Positions 54,168 to 64,000 of a DNA stretch of 64,000 nt are shown here, piece by piece. How positions within the stretch are numbered: the first letter of the stretch is position 1; each line of letters begins with the position of its first letter. A program made the translations under genes and the position numbers. Where the stretch lies: NCBI RefSeq assembly GCF_009389715.1, contig NW_024067734.1:682001-746000 (forward strand). The letters are read 5' to 3'. The notes under the pieces are model-generated. The model saw only the letters and a program-made list of their open reading frames with translations, was not told the origin of the DNA and did not search any database. Origin of the DNA: Phoenix dactylifera (lineage: Eukaryota; Streptophyta; Magnoliopsida; Arecales; Arecaceae).

Positions 54168-57100
54168 TCATTTGCTAGGATCATACAAGCTCAAAGCATT
54201 CCTTAAGAAATTGAATCTGTCTTTACAAAGGGGCTTTGTAAAGATATCAGCTAATTGATTTTCAGTACATACATATTCAGTCATCACATCATTTTTCAGC
54301 ACATGATCCCTAATAAAATGATGCCTAATCTCTATATGCTTTGACTTAGAGTGTTGGACAGGATTTTTTGTTAAGTTGATTGCACTTGTATTATCACACT
54401 TAATTGGTATATTGTCCATTTTAATACCGAAGTCTTCAAGTTGTTGCTTAATCCAAAGAACTTGGGCACAACAGCTTCCAGCTGCAATGTACTCAGCCTC
54501 AGTTGTGGACAAGGCAACTGAATTTTGTTTCTTGCTAAACCAAGAAACCAAATTGGCACCCAAGAATTGACAAGTGCCACTTGTGCTTTTTCTGTCGAGT
54601 TTGCACCCAGCAAAATCAGCATCAGAATAAGCAGTTAAATTTATATCAGATTGTTTAGAATACCATAAGCCTACATTAGATGTCCCTACTAGATATCTAA
54701 AAATTCTTTTAACAGCTTGCAAGTGTGATTCCTTAGGACATGCTTGGTATCTAGCACACATACAAACACTGAATAATATATCTGGTCTACTAGCAGTAAG
54801 GTAAAGTAGAGAGCCTATCATACCTCTGTACAATTTGCAGTCTATACTTTTACCTTTTTCATCTTTGTCAAGCTTGCAACTTGAGCCCATGGGTGTGCTG
54901 ATTTCCTTTGCATCCTTCATCTTGAATTTTTCCAGCATTTCCTTGATGTATTTGGACTGACTGATGAAGATGCCTTCCTCTGATTGTTTTATTTGTAGCC
55001 CAAGGAAGAAGTTGAGCTCACCCATCATGCTCATTTCAAATTCTCCCTGCATAAGCTTGGCAAACTCTTGACAGAGACTATCATTAGTAGCACCGAAAAT
55101 TATATCATCCACATAAATTTGTATAAGCAATAAGTCATTTCCTTTTCTTTTAATAAAGAGGGTTTTGTCTACATTTCCTCTCTTAAATTTGTTCTCAATT
55201 AGGAAATTACTTAATCTTTCATACCATGCCCTAGGAGCTTGCTTAAGTCCATACAATGCTTTATGCAATTTATACACATAATCTGGATGTAAGTGATTTT
55301 CGAAACCTGGAGGTTGTCCTACATAAACTTCCTCCATTATATAGCCATTTAAGAATGCACTTTTTACATCCATTTGATAGAGTTTAAAATCCATGAAGCA
55401 TGCATATGCTAAAAGCAGTCTAATAGCCTCTAACCTAGCAACAGGAGCAAAAGTTTCATCAAAATCTATTCCTTCCTCCTGATTATATCCTTTGGCCACT
55501 AGCCTAGCTTTGTTTCTTATTACTATCCCATCTTCATCTAGTTTATTTCTATATACCCATTTGGTGCCTATAATTGAAACATTAGGGGCTCTTTTCATTA
55601 GAGTCCAAACTTCATTTCTTTCGAATTGGTTTAATTCCTCTTGCATAGCATTCATCCAATTATTATCTTTTTCAGCTTCTTCTAGTGATTTAGGCTCTAT
55701 TTGTGAAACGAAAGCAAGATAATTACTAGTGTTTCTTAAAGAGGATCTAGTTCTTATACCTTGTGAAGGATCACCAAGGATTAGATCCTTTGGATGACCA
55801 TGTGCATACCTCCATTCTTTAGGAAGATCTTGATTTCTTGATGGAGGTTGATCTTCTTCATCTTGCTGATTTGTATCCTCTTTGATCTCATCCTCATGTT
55901 GTTTGTCTTGTATGGAGAATTCCTTGATCCCGTCTTCAAGTATACCTGCATCACCATCTTCTTCTTTTCTAGAAGAATCTCCATTAGTTTCATCAAAAAC
56001 AACATGAATGGATTCTTCAACAACGAGAGTTCTCTTGTTGAAGACCCTGTATGCTCTACTAGATAAGGAATAACCTAAGAAGATCCCCTCATCTGATTTA
56101 GCACTAAATTTACTGAGATTGTCCTTTCCATTGTTCAAAATAAAGCATCGACAACCGAAAACATGAAAATAACTTATATTTGGTTTCTTACCTTTCATCA
56201 ATTCATACGGTGTTTTCTTTAAGATGGATCTAACTAAAGCACGATTTAAAATATAACATGAGGTATTTATTGCTTCAGCCCAAAAATACTTTGGTAGATC
56301 CGATTCGCACAACATGGTACGAGCCATATCTGCTAGTGTGCGATTCTTCCTTTCTACCATCCCATTTTGTTGGGGTGTCCTAGGTGCCGAGAAGTTGTGA
56401 TTGATACCATTTTCGTGACAAAACTTTTCAAAGTGTTGATTTTCAAACTCGGTACCATGATCACTCCTAATTGCTTTTAGTTTAAGATTAAGTTCATTTG
56501 AAACCTTATTATGAAACTTGATAAAAGCGGGAAAGGACTCATCTTTGTGTGCAAGAAATGAAACCCATGTAAAACGTGAAAAATCATCAACAATGACAAG
56601 ACCAAATTTCTTACCCCCTAGACTAGCAGTTCTAGTGGGTCCAAACAAATCCATGTGAATTAGTTCTAAGGGTTTTGATGTTGAGACTATGTTCTTAGAC
56701 TTAAAAGAACTTCTTGTTTGTTTCCCTAATTGACATGCAGCACAAATTTTATTCTTTTCAAAGTCTATTTTTGGTAGCCCTTTGACTAGATCCTTTGTAA
56801 TTAATTTAGAGATTAAATCCATGCTAGCATGCCCTAACCTACGATACCATAACCAACTAGTCTCATTGACTTTGGGATTCATGGCTACAAGACATTGGCC
56901 ATCCTTCATGGTGAGATCATCAAGATCTACCATGTAAACATTTCCATGCCTATGTCCTGTGAGTATGATCTCATTATCAATTGGACTACTAATTATGCAT
57001 AGTGACGATTCAAATGACACTTTAAAGCCCTTGTCACAAAATTGACTTATACTTAATAAATTATGTTTTAGTCCATTAACTAACAATACATTATCAATAA

Positions 57101-57299
57101 ATGAGGAGGGTGATATGGAGATTTTACCAACACCAATGATTCGGCCTTTAGCATTGTCTCCAAATGTGACTGCTCCTCCTTTTGATTCTAAGGTGACGAA
57201 GAGACTCTTGTCACCGGTCATATGCCTTGAGCAACCGCTATCAAGATACCACATTCTCTTTTTATTTTCGGCTGCAAGGCATACCTGCAAAATGATCAT
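54168..57299 (-). CDS. Sirevirus Pol polyprotein
   Basis: 1043 residues. The protease active site is DSG at 20-22. The integrase has a zinc-finger region with H157, C186 and C189, and a DD35E core of D217, D280, E316. A long acidic linker spans about 435-490. RT (about 565-800) carries YVDD at 729-732. RNase H (about 885-1020) carries DAD 893-895, EAE 934-936 and D969. The first His of the integrase HHCC finger, normally four residues before H157, is Tyr152 (codon TAT), one transition away from His. This may weaken the integrase. The start ATG (57299-57297) overlaps the gag stop as ATGA, so Pol is in a different frame from Gag. It ends at 54168 without stops inside. Confidence 0.93.
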   Translation of the reverse strand: MIILQVCLAAENKKRMWYLDSGCSRHMTGDKSLFVTLESKGGAVTFGDNAKGRIIGVGKISISPSSFIDNVLLVNGLKHNLLSISQFCDKGFKVSFESSLCIISSPIDNEIILTGHRHGNVYMVDLDDLTMKDGQCLVAMNPKVNETSWLWYRRLGHASMDLISKLITKDLVKGLPKIDFEKNKICAACQLGKQTRSSFKSKNIVSTSKPLELIHMDLFGPTRTASLGGKKFGLVIVDDFSRFTWVSFLAHKDESFPAFIKFHNKVSNELNLKLKAIRSDHGTEFENQHFEKFCHENGINHNFSAPRTPQQNGMVERKNRTLADMARTMLCESDLPKYFWAEAINTSCYILNRALVRSILKKTPYELMKGKKPNISYFHVFGCRCFILNNGKDNLSKFSAKSDEGIFLGYSLSSRAYRVFNKRTLVVEESIHVVFDETNGDSSRKEEDGDAGILEDGIKEFSIQDKQHEDEIKEDTNQQDEEDQPPSRNQDLPKEWRYAHGHPKDLILGDPSQGIRTRSSLRNTSNYLAFVSQIEPKSLEEAEKDNNWMNAMQEELNQFERNEVWTLMKRAPNVSIIGTKWVYRNKLDEDGIVIRNKARLVAKGYNQEEGIDFDETFAPVARLEAIRLLLAYACFMDFKLYQMDVKSAFLNGYIMEEVYVGQPPGFENHLHPDYVYKLHKALYGLKQAPRAWYERLSNFLIENKFKRGNVDKTLFIKRKGNDLLLIQIYVDDIIFGATNDSLCQEFAKLMQGEFEMSMMGELNFFLGLQIKQSEEGIFISQSKYIKEMLEKFKMKDAKEISTPMGSSCKLDKDEKGKSIDCKLYRGMIGSLLYLTASRPDILFSVCMCARYQACPKESHLQAVKRIFRYLVGTSNVGLWYSKQSDINLTAYSDADFAGCKLDRKSTSGTCQFLGANLVSWFSKKQNSVALSTTEAEYIAAGSCCAQVLWIKQQLEDFGIKMDNIPIKCDNTSAINLTKNPVQHSKSKHIEIRHHFIRDHVLKNDVMTEYVCTENQLADIFTKPLCKDRFNFLRNALSLYDPSK

Positions 57300-59083
57300 G
57301 TGAAGCTCTTAGGTACCCAAGTTTTCTTGGGTCCTTCGTGGTTAGTGTGGTTGGTTCCCTTAGGCACCCATACTTTAGTTATGTTTTTGGCTTTCACAAA
57401 TGTATTCTTGTTAGTTTGGATTTTTCTTTCAATACAAGAGTAGGCTTTATGTCCATTCTTTCCACAATGAAAGCATGTAGGTTTTTCAGTTTTTACATCT
57501 TTTGCTTTTACAAAGAAATTCTTTAGATACTTTTGTTGTTTATTAGTTTTATATCCTAATCCGGCTTTATTGAAAACAGCTCTTTGATTTGAAAGAATGA
57601 GATTTAATTTTTCAGAGCTTTGTGTGAATTTTTCAACAATTGGTTTGTACTTATGTACCTCATTCTTAAGATTCAAATTTTCTTTAACTAGTTCTTCCTT
57701 ATCTTTTCTAAGAGATTCAATATTTTGTGCAAGTGAGGTATTATTATCGAGTAGGGATTTTACTTTCAGATTTAATTCCTTAATTAGTGTTTTTGCCTTT
57801 TCATTTTCAATGCTAAGTTTTGAATTTTTGATTTCTAGGTTAGTAGTGTTAATATTTTTAACGCTCTCCTTTTCAATTAATAGGTTTTCGATATTTTCCT
57901 TCAGTTTTTGATTGGAGGCTTTTAATTCTTTATTCTTTGCTCCTAACATACTACAATCACCCATAAGTTCTTGAAAAGCTTCATATAATTCTTCTAAAGT
58001 AAAATTTATGGTTGGGTTTTGACATACCTCGTCATCTTCGAACGCCATGAAGCATAGATAGGCGGTCTCTTCCTCGGAGGATGATGTGTCACTATCATCC
58101 CATGTTGCCTTCAATGCCTTCTTCTTCTTCTTTCCAAAATACTTCTTTTGTTGAGGGCATTCGGAACGAATATGTTCCGGTCTCTTGCAATCATAGCATA
58201 CAATTGGGTCTCTTTCTTTTTCTTTTTCTTTTTCCCAATCATTTCTCCCTCCAAATTTCTTTCTTGGGAAGGGTTTCTTTCTTCTCATGAACTTTTTAAA
58301 CTTCCTTACTATCAAACCCAAGTCCTCATCTTGACTTTCTTCTTCACTCTCACAGCTCTCTTCTTCACATACACTTGAGGTAGCCTTGAGTGCGATTGTC
58401 CTTTTCTTTGGCAACTCTTCTTCATGCTGCTTCATCGTGAGCTCATGCGTCATCAATGAGCCCAAAAGTTGTTCTAACCCCAAGGTGTTAAGATCTTTAG
58501 CTTCTATGATCGCCGTGACTTTTGCTTCCCAAGCTTTTGGCAAAGACCTGAGAATTTTACTCACAAGTTCCGGGTTAGTATAAGATTTACCCAAACTCTT
58601 TAGACCATTAATTATATCAGTAAAGCGTGTAAACATGCATGTGATGGTTTCATTGGGTTCCATCTTAAACAACTCATATTTGTGAACTAGAATGTTCACT
58701 TTGGACTCTTTAACTTGATTTGTACCCTCGTGGGTAACTTCAAGTCTATCCCATATTTCCTTAGCGGAAGTACATGTGGAGACTCTATTAAACTCTTTTA
58801 CATCTAAGGAACAAAATAATGAGTTCATGGCTCTAGAATTGAGTTGAGCCATCCTATCATCATTCTCATCCCAATCCTCCTCAGGTTTGGGAACTCGAAT
58901 GCCATTGACCACATGTGATGGTTCTTGTGGTCCCTTGACTATAACCCTCCACAAGGCATAGTCTTGTGCGTGAATGAAGATTCTCATTCTAGTCTTCCAA
59001 TAGGTATAATTTGTCCCATTGAAGAGTGGAGGTCTATTGGTTGCTTGCCCCTCGGCTGGAACATTGTTAAAGGGTGTTGCCAT
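57296..59083 (-). CDS. Sirevirus Gag polyprotein
   Basis: 595 residues from ATG 59083, 52 bases inside the primer-binding site. A copia Gag (UBN2-type) region spans about 20-235 ([29 protein letters not shown]). A first zinc knuckle is C296, C299, H304, C309, with Glu303 where Gly is usual. An acidic Ser stretch follows, then a long coiled-coil-like region at about 375-490. A second zinc knuckle is C537, C540, H545, C550, and the tail is basic. It packages RNA and forms particles in this family. Its TGA stop (57298-57296) overlaps the Pol ATG. Confidence 0.93.
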   Translation of the reverse strand: MATPFNNVPAEGQATNRPPLFNGTNYTYWKTRMRIFIHAQDYALWRVIVKGPQEPSHVVNGIRVPKPEEDWDENDDRMAQLNSRAMNSLFCSLDVKEFNRVSTCTSAKEIWDRLEVTHEGTNQVKESKVNILVHKYELFKMEPNETITCMFTRFTDIINGLKSLGKSYTNPELVSKILRSLPKAWEAKVTAIIEAKDLNTLGLEQLLGSLMTHELTMKQHEEELPKKRTIALKATSSVCEEESCESEEESQDEDLGLIVRKFKKFMRRKKPFPRKKFGGRNDWEKEKEKERDPIVCYDCKRPEHIRSECPQQKKYFGKKKKKALKATWDDSDTSSSEEETAYLCFMAFEDDEVCQNPTINFTLEELYEAFQELMGDCSMLGAKNKELKASNQKLKENIENLLIEKESVKNINTTNLEIKNSKLSIENEKAKTLIKELNLKVKSLLDNNTSLAQNIESLRKDKEELVKENLNLKNEVHKYKPIVEKFTQSSEKLNLILSNQRAVFNKAGLGYKTNKQQKYLKNFFVKAKDVKTEKPTCFHCGKNGHKAYSCIERKIQTNKNTFVKAKNITKVWVPKGTNHTNHEGPKKTWVPKSFT

Positions 59084-59134
59084 CTAGATCTTTGGCTAAG
59101 ACGGTTAGGTCTTTCAAGGAATATAAGAGCACCT

Positions 59135-59146
59135 GCTCTGATACCA
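59135..59146 (-). other. Primer-binding site of the Sirevirus-type element
   Basis: TGGTATCAGAGC on the minus strand, two bases inside the 5' LTR; matches initiator tRNA-Met. Confidence 0.95.
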
Positions 59147-59148
59147 CT

Positions 59149-60703
59149 TGTTGCCCAGAGATGGTCACCCAAGAGGGGGGTGAATTGGGTGTTTTAAAAC
59201 TTTTTGGCTAATTTAAAAATAAAACACACAAATATATGAACTAAAGCAAAGATAAAGCGATAAGAAGAGACAACCACAAACACACGGTTTTATAGTGGTT
59301 CGGAGCCTTCACCGCTCCTACATCCACTCCCCAAAGCGCCTTTGGGAATTTCCACTATAATCCAAGATTACAGTACGGTAGTTTTGCGAGTTCACTACCC
59401 AACTCGTTGTTTTACACCGGGCTCACAACAAACCCAAAACCCCCAATTTCTCTTAGGCTTGGGACGCCCTTTCCCTTGTTCCAAGTCTCTTGACTGGAAC
59501 AAGCACCACAATAAAAGAGTGTACAAAAGAATATAAAAGCTCTAGAAAGCAAATATAGCACTTATGAACAATGAAACCCGGAAGAATCTTTTTGCCGTTG
59601 GAAGCGTGGGAGTTGTTGATTCTTCCGATGTGGGACGCGTAGGGTTGGGTGTGAGCTTTGAATCCCGAGCACACGAGAGTGGTTGAGCTTGAAATCGCTT
59701 GGGAGACTTGAAAGCACTTGATTTCCTTTCTTGAATGCACTCACTCCCTTGAGCTTTTCTTTCTAACTTCTCTCTTGAATGATTTTGCTTTTGGTTGGTG
59801 AAGAGTTGTTGAGAAGCACTTAAGAGCTCCCTTTTATAGCCCAAAAAGCAAATATAGCCGTTAGAGATAAAGTAGAGAAGATTTGAAATTCAAATCAAAC
59901 CTGAAAAGCTGTCAGTCGCGTCCCAGGCGCTCCGGGGACGTCTCCGCTACAACGAGAGACGTCTCGCCTATAGGATTTTACTTTTTACTTTATCTGGGGT
60001 CGACTCGGCACTTTACGGGGACGTCTCGGCGTGTTAGCGCTTTTTGAGTGGGGACGACTCCGCTGCTTTGGGGACGACTCCGCTTCTTTATCTCCAAAAA
60101 TCATGTCCTCTGGAATTTCCTGAGAGAGTCGACTCCGCTCTTTCAGGGGACGTCTCCGCTTGTCTGCACTTTATGCGTGGGGACGACTCCGCTTTCTCAG
60201 GGTCGACTCCGCTTCCTTATCACCGAAAAAATCATTCTCTGGAAAACCCTGAGAGAGCCGTCTCCGCCATCTTGGGGACGACTCGGGAAGTCTCCTTTTT
60301 GCTTGCGGGGACGACTCCGCGTACAGCGGGGACGTCTCGCGCATATCCCTTGAAAAGCGTCTTTCTGCCGCCACTGAGAGAGTCGACTCCGCTACTGAGA
60401 GAGTCGACTCCGCTAACGCGGGGATGACTCGACAGGAGCCGGGGACGTCTCCAAGTGTGCCAGTTCTTCCTGTTTGTGCCAGAGACGTCTCTGAAACTAT
60501 CAGAAGACGTCTCGGCTGTCCCTGAACTTTTTCTTTAGCTCAAAATATTCTTCAATAAATTCATAAAAATTATGGAAACTTGCCTAGACATTTCTTAACA
60601 ATATTCTAAATAAAACACATGAATTTCTCAATTGAATTGTTAAGATATAATGGAATTTTACTCTAGTGTTTTGTATTCATCAAAATCCATTAGGGGGTTA
60701 ACA
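59149..60703 (-). repeat. 5' LTR of the Sirevirus-type element
   Basis: Same 1555-base length as the 3' LTR, with about ten scattered base differences. Its TATA box is at 59832-59839. Confidence 0.95.
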
Positions 60704-61707
60704 CACCTTAAATCTTTCTAGAAAGATTTAGATGAATTTCCTAATTTGTAGGGATTGCATGGTGCATGAAATAGGATGGTCTGCGGTTGAACTTTGGATG
60801 CATGAATTTCTATCTTTTAGGGATCCAAAATATACGAAATTTGGATATGTTTATCTCCTCTTAGCTGCCAAACCACCAGAATTTTTTCGGAATTTTATCA
60901 GCCAAATTAGTTGGCTAAATTAGGTGTGAGGCGTGGGGTGGTCTTTTGGCTATAAAAGACCCCCATGCCTTGGGTTCAAGATATACCATATTTAGAGGTT
61001 TCAAAAAATTCCGAAAAAATTCTCTGAGGGCCTCCATCCCTTCTTCTCCTTCTTCCTCACGTCCATCCTCCATTTTCTTGAAGAACAATCAAAGGTTGAG
61101 TGTTTAGAAGGAGAAAGCTTCAGCCATTGCTGCGTTCCTGCGCGAGCTAGCACTCCCGCGGAAGACAATCTACCTAGGGCTTTGCGTGTACTTCTCATAG
61201 AGGCCATTCGTGTGCGTGGCTGCGAAGTCAAGGATCAGATCTATAAGTTTCTTTCATCATAAAAGGTATTAATCCCACATCAATATTTTATTTTGGAGTC
61301 AGGGTCTAGGTCTGATTCCCCGAGGTTTTACCCTCCTTTGGGGCTCCTCACGGAGTTATCTCCAGAATCCATTCGATGGATATTCGGAGATTAATCGGAA
61401 TAGAGTTCTTAAATTTCAGATCTGATAGTTAATCATGCATGAAAGTTTTAGCATAATTGTTTAAATGATTTCGGCATAATCCTATGTGTTCTTAAGGTGC
61501 TGATTTCTAGATTTGATCTTGAAAGCATGCATGAATTAAATTGTTTGATTCGGTTTTTCCGCTGCGTTTTAAAACTTAAAAAGAACTACGTATAGCTTGA
61601 TCCCTCTTATGAAGGGGTACGTACGCAACCCGATCAGGTTCAGCCATGGTTTAAAAAAAAAAAAAAATCAGCATGCTTAATACCGAAGAACTTAGGATTC
61701 ACTTTCA
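60704..61707 (+). repeat. Right part of the split outer LTR
   Basis: Continues the LTR of 48263-49687. A second TATA box (TATAAAAGA) is at 60951-60959 in a context like that before the insertion (GCGTGGGG upstream of both). It ends CACTTTCA one base before a primer-binding site. Confidence 0.6.
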
Positions 61708-61708
61708 G

Positions 61709-61721
61709 TGGTATCAGAGCC
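61709..61721 (+). other. Primer-binding site of the outer element
   Basis: TGGTATCAGAGCC follows the LTR end after one base. This orients the outer element on the plus strand and shows that its interior continues to the right. Confidence 0.85.
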
Positions 61722-63255
61722 AGGTTCATGTTTAAACTTTTATGTTTTAATTCTTGTAATTAAATTTGGAATCATTAACATATTTAGATTAGATCTAAAG
61801 TATTTTTTACGATCGATTTAATTGCTGATTATGCATGATTAAGTAGATCTGAAATTTTGGATGCATATGATGCATGTTTGTATTAGGATTAGTAACATGA
61901 ATAAATCTGAAATTATAATATTATTTAGATTAGATCTAAATAAAGTTTATGATTTATATGATCTCTGATTTTAATGAACAAATCAGTTCTGAAAATAAAA
62001 GTGAAAAAATAAATACATAAGATGTATGTTGTTTGAATTAATTCATGTTGTTGTGTATATGTGATGCATGAACATAAAACATAATGACTTAAACATGAAT
62101 TAAATCTGATTACATGTGATTAATTACAAAAACTCAGATCTGAAAATATATTTTAAGAACTGAAAGATTGTAATTAATATGTAATTAAAAAGAAATATGC
62201 AATGATCAAAACTTTCATAAGTCTAAACTTAATTGAGAATTAAGTGTCATGAAATAGAATTGTAACTCAATTAATTGATATTGCATAATTATTTGGGCAT
62301 ATGGGTTAGCTTGAATCAAGTTTCTAGGATTGGGTTAGACCTAAGGTTAGAATCATACATGGACAAATAGAATTAATTGATCAAATCTAATTAAGTAGTA
62401 ATTAGATTAGGTTAAGAAAATTCTAGGTCAATTTACAATAGTTGTAGATGGATCAAGTCCATGTCTTTGATTAGACCAAGATGGAACTTGATTTAGGCTC
62501 AGAGGTGTAGCCCGAGTCATTTGAGTAATCAAATCGAAATTGATTAACCAGTCGGTGTCTAAGGTAAGTTTGGCAGTTTTGACCGGTGGTTTTTAATTGG
62601 GAGCTACTCGCACTGATTCGTCTTTGTCGAGTTAATGGCATATCTCTTCCACCGATCTCACTTACTTGGCCGACATGGTCAATCACATTTTGATTGGATC
62701 ACTTAATGATTCGAGTTAGCCCATGCCTATAAGAAAAATCAGTTTGACTGATTTAGGTGCCTCCTTAACCGGTTTGAGTCTAATCTGATTTGGTGAAGTC
62801 AGTGAGAGAAATTAGACTAACCGGATCTTCTTATCTATCCTAATTAAGAAATTCTCTAAAATTATTAGGTCCTTAAAATGAAATGGTTATGGGGATAACT
62901 AGGTCATAGCCTCCCATTAAGTTGGGTGATAATGGATCCAATGTTTTGATAATTATTGGAGGCGCGACACGCCTGGTACTTATCAAGCATTGGAATTGTC
63001 ATTCAATATATGATGAGTTAAGTGTACCTTCAATAGGCGGTCAGGTGAGCCGAGCCACACTCGGGCTTGGTCGTTTATTAGTTGATTAGACTTAACCCTA
63101 TCATTTAATGGTTGGACCTGACTAGGGTATTCGGTGGAGGCGCCACATGCCTGTCGAAGAACCTAGGGCAAAATTATTGATGAGAGCACAAAAGTGCAAT
63201 CGTCTGACCATTTTAATTAGTATTTTAGCTAATCATTAATAATAAAATTAACTAA
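61722..63255 (+). other. Leader/interior of the outer LTR element, non-coding
   Basis: AT-rich to about 62450, then moderately GC-rich with two related phrases, GGAGGCGCGACACGCCTGG (62959) and GGAGGCGCCACATGCCTGTC (63136). No gag frame is visible, so it is either a long leader or a non-autonomous interior. Confidence 0.45.
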
Positions 63256-64000
63256 TTAACGTGGTATTTGTGTTTGAGTGCAGTAATCCAAGAAACCAAT
63301 TAACATTAGGTTTGAGCCCAATGCCCGGCAGCCCGAGCTCAAGTCAAGCCAGCATCTTCCAGGGCCTGCACATCCTGACTTCATCCCACTATACATCACA
63401 ACATCGCAAGCACCTCCATGTCCGCATCCAATGACCCAGATCAGCGTCATCCATGCCTTCCTTTCTTGCACCCAACGCGGCTTTAGCCCCTCAACCGCGA
63501 TCACAGCAGCATCCCAGCACATTCCAGCTTCACCCCGTGCTAAAGAATGAAAGAAGGAAGTAGGAAGCTTCCAGCGGCTGTCCATCTCCCGTTCCACCGC
63601 GTGCCAGATCCCGCACCGCTTCCTCCGCGATACCTCCAGTGATTCCCATGCCATGAACGCCCCAATCCATTGACCCAAAGAAGGAAACCTCTCTTCCGCA
63701 CCAGCCCGCCTCTCAACCAAGGTCCAAAGAAGGAATCCCGAGCCGGAATCCCAGCCTCCACGCCATCAACGCGTTCACAGCCAGCAAATCTCAGCTCCCA
63801 GCATCGCGGCCGAGCCGGATTCGAGATCCCAGCGCCTTCCTTCCGCATCAGCCCGTCCGCGTTCATCACGGATCCATCAACCATCCGTGGGCCAAAGAAG
63901 AAGATGGATATTCTCCCATCTGTGAAGCATTCCTCCCGGCGATCCCGCACCGCGTCGCCATCTTCCTTCTCCATTTGAAGATCCCGTGCCAGCATCGCTT
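63256..64000. other. GC-rich segment, unassigned
   Basis: C-rich on the plus strand, with repeated CCAAAGAAGGAA (63674 and 63723; a related form at 63892) and CGCACCAGCCCG/CGCATCAGCCCG words. Overlapping open frames on both strands have no recognisable domain. The change of composition follows a possible TTTGAGTGCAG acceptor. It may be an exon captured by the element or its own repeat; the window ends here. Confidence 0.35.

Larger units (their letters stand above)
49688..60703 (-). mobile_element. Full-length Sirevirus-type Ty1/copia element, flanked by CACCT
   Basis: Two 1555-bp LTRs (49688-51242 and 59149-60703; plus-strand ends TG...CA) with about ten base differences by eye, and direct 5-bp copies CACCT at 49683-49687 and 60704-60708. 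On the minus strand the order is 5' LTR, primer-binding site, gag, pol (protease, integrase, RT, RNase H), spacer with GACGTC motifs, ORF3, polypurine-tract repeats, 3' LTR. Copia domain order, long gag with two zinc knuckles, and a third ORF after pol mark the Sirevirus (SIRE) lineage. All three ORFs are open, but the integrase has one zinc-ligand change (see pol). Confidence 0.95.

Noticed and set aside
63256-63995. Overlapping minus-strand frames of 154 and 151 residues and a plus-strand frame of 102 residues
   Set aside because: Both strands are open because of GC content; none shows a recognisable domain, so no gene was called.

Overview
The window is nuclear DNA from a plant, most likely a monocot and possibly a palm. 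The grounds are an intronless GC-rich SDR gene beside AT-rich spacers, a DYW-class pentatricopeptide repeat (PPR) gene, A20/AN1 stress-associated-protein genes with a long 5'-UTR intron, and a dense layer of nested LTR retrotransposons, hAT and CACTA-like DNA transposons and MITEs. The species assignment is inference; nothing in the sequence names it.

Only four loci look like functional host genes: an SDR oxidoreductase (980-1774, -), a DYW-type PPR protein resembling Arabidopsis At4g13650 (18861-22004, -), and two nearly identical A20/AN1 zinc-finger (SAP) genes (39400-39909 and 43705-44214, +). The SAP genes lie in a tandem duplication with copies at about 36466-40395 and 41444-44711. Their coding sequences differ by one base, while introns and flanks have diverged and collected different insertions.

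Layout: 1-2060, SDR gene and flanks. 2060-5600, composite repeats: a homopurine/homopyrimidine inverted repeat around a 21-bp minisatellite, a 317-bp duplication, an 82-bp tandem repeat and a TC microsatellite. 5800-11350, a decayed Ty3/gypsy element of Tat/Grande-like layout (antisense extra ORF, 68-bp tandem repeats, integrase on the other strand). 11469-12400, a hAT remnant. 13390-18740, scattered GGTACC/CCGGTT-rich MITE-like repeats and a palindrome-rich block with a TATA box. 18861-22260, PPR gene. 23900-26340, CACTA-like remnants and a C/T-rich degenerate tandem repeat. 26815-34720, a decayed gypsy pol (+) split by a younger, internally deleted chromovirus (28439-34419, target-site duplication ATATT). 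36466-44711, the SAP duplication. 45655-47652, a decayed hAT transposase. 48263-61707, a copia-type LTR (+) split by a structurally complete Sirevirus-type Ty1/copia element (49688-60703, -, target-site duplication CACCT) with gag, pol and a third ORF. 61708-64000, the start of the outer element's interior and unassigned GC-rich sequence.

The most distinctive features are the Sirevirus-type element (twenty GACGTC/GTCGAC-type motifs in U3 just upstream of its TATA box, a second four-copy cluster before ORF3, several polypurine-tract-like repeats, and a His-to-Tyr change in the integrase zinc finger), the SAP duplication with an almost frozen coding region, and the palindromic block at 16170-16600.
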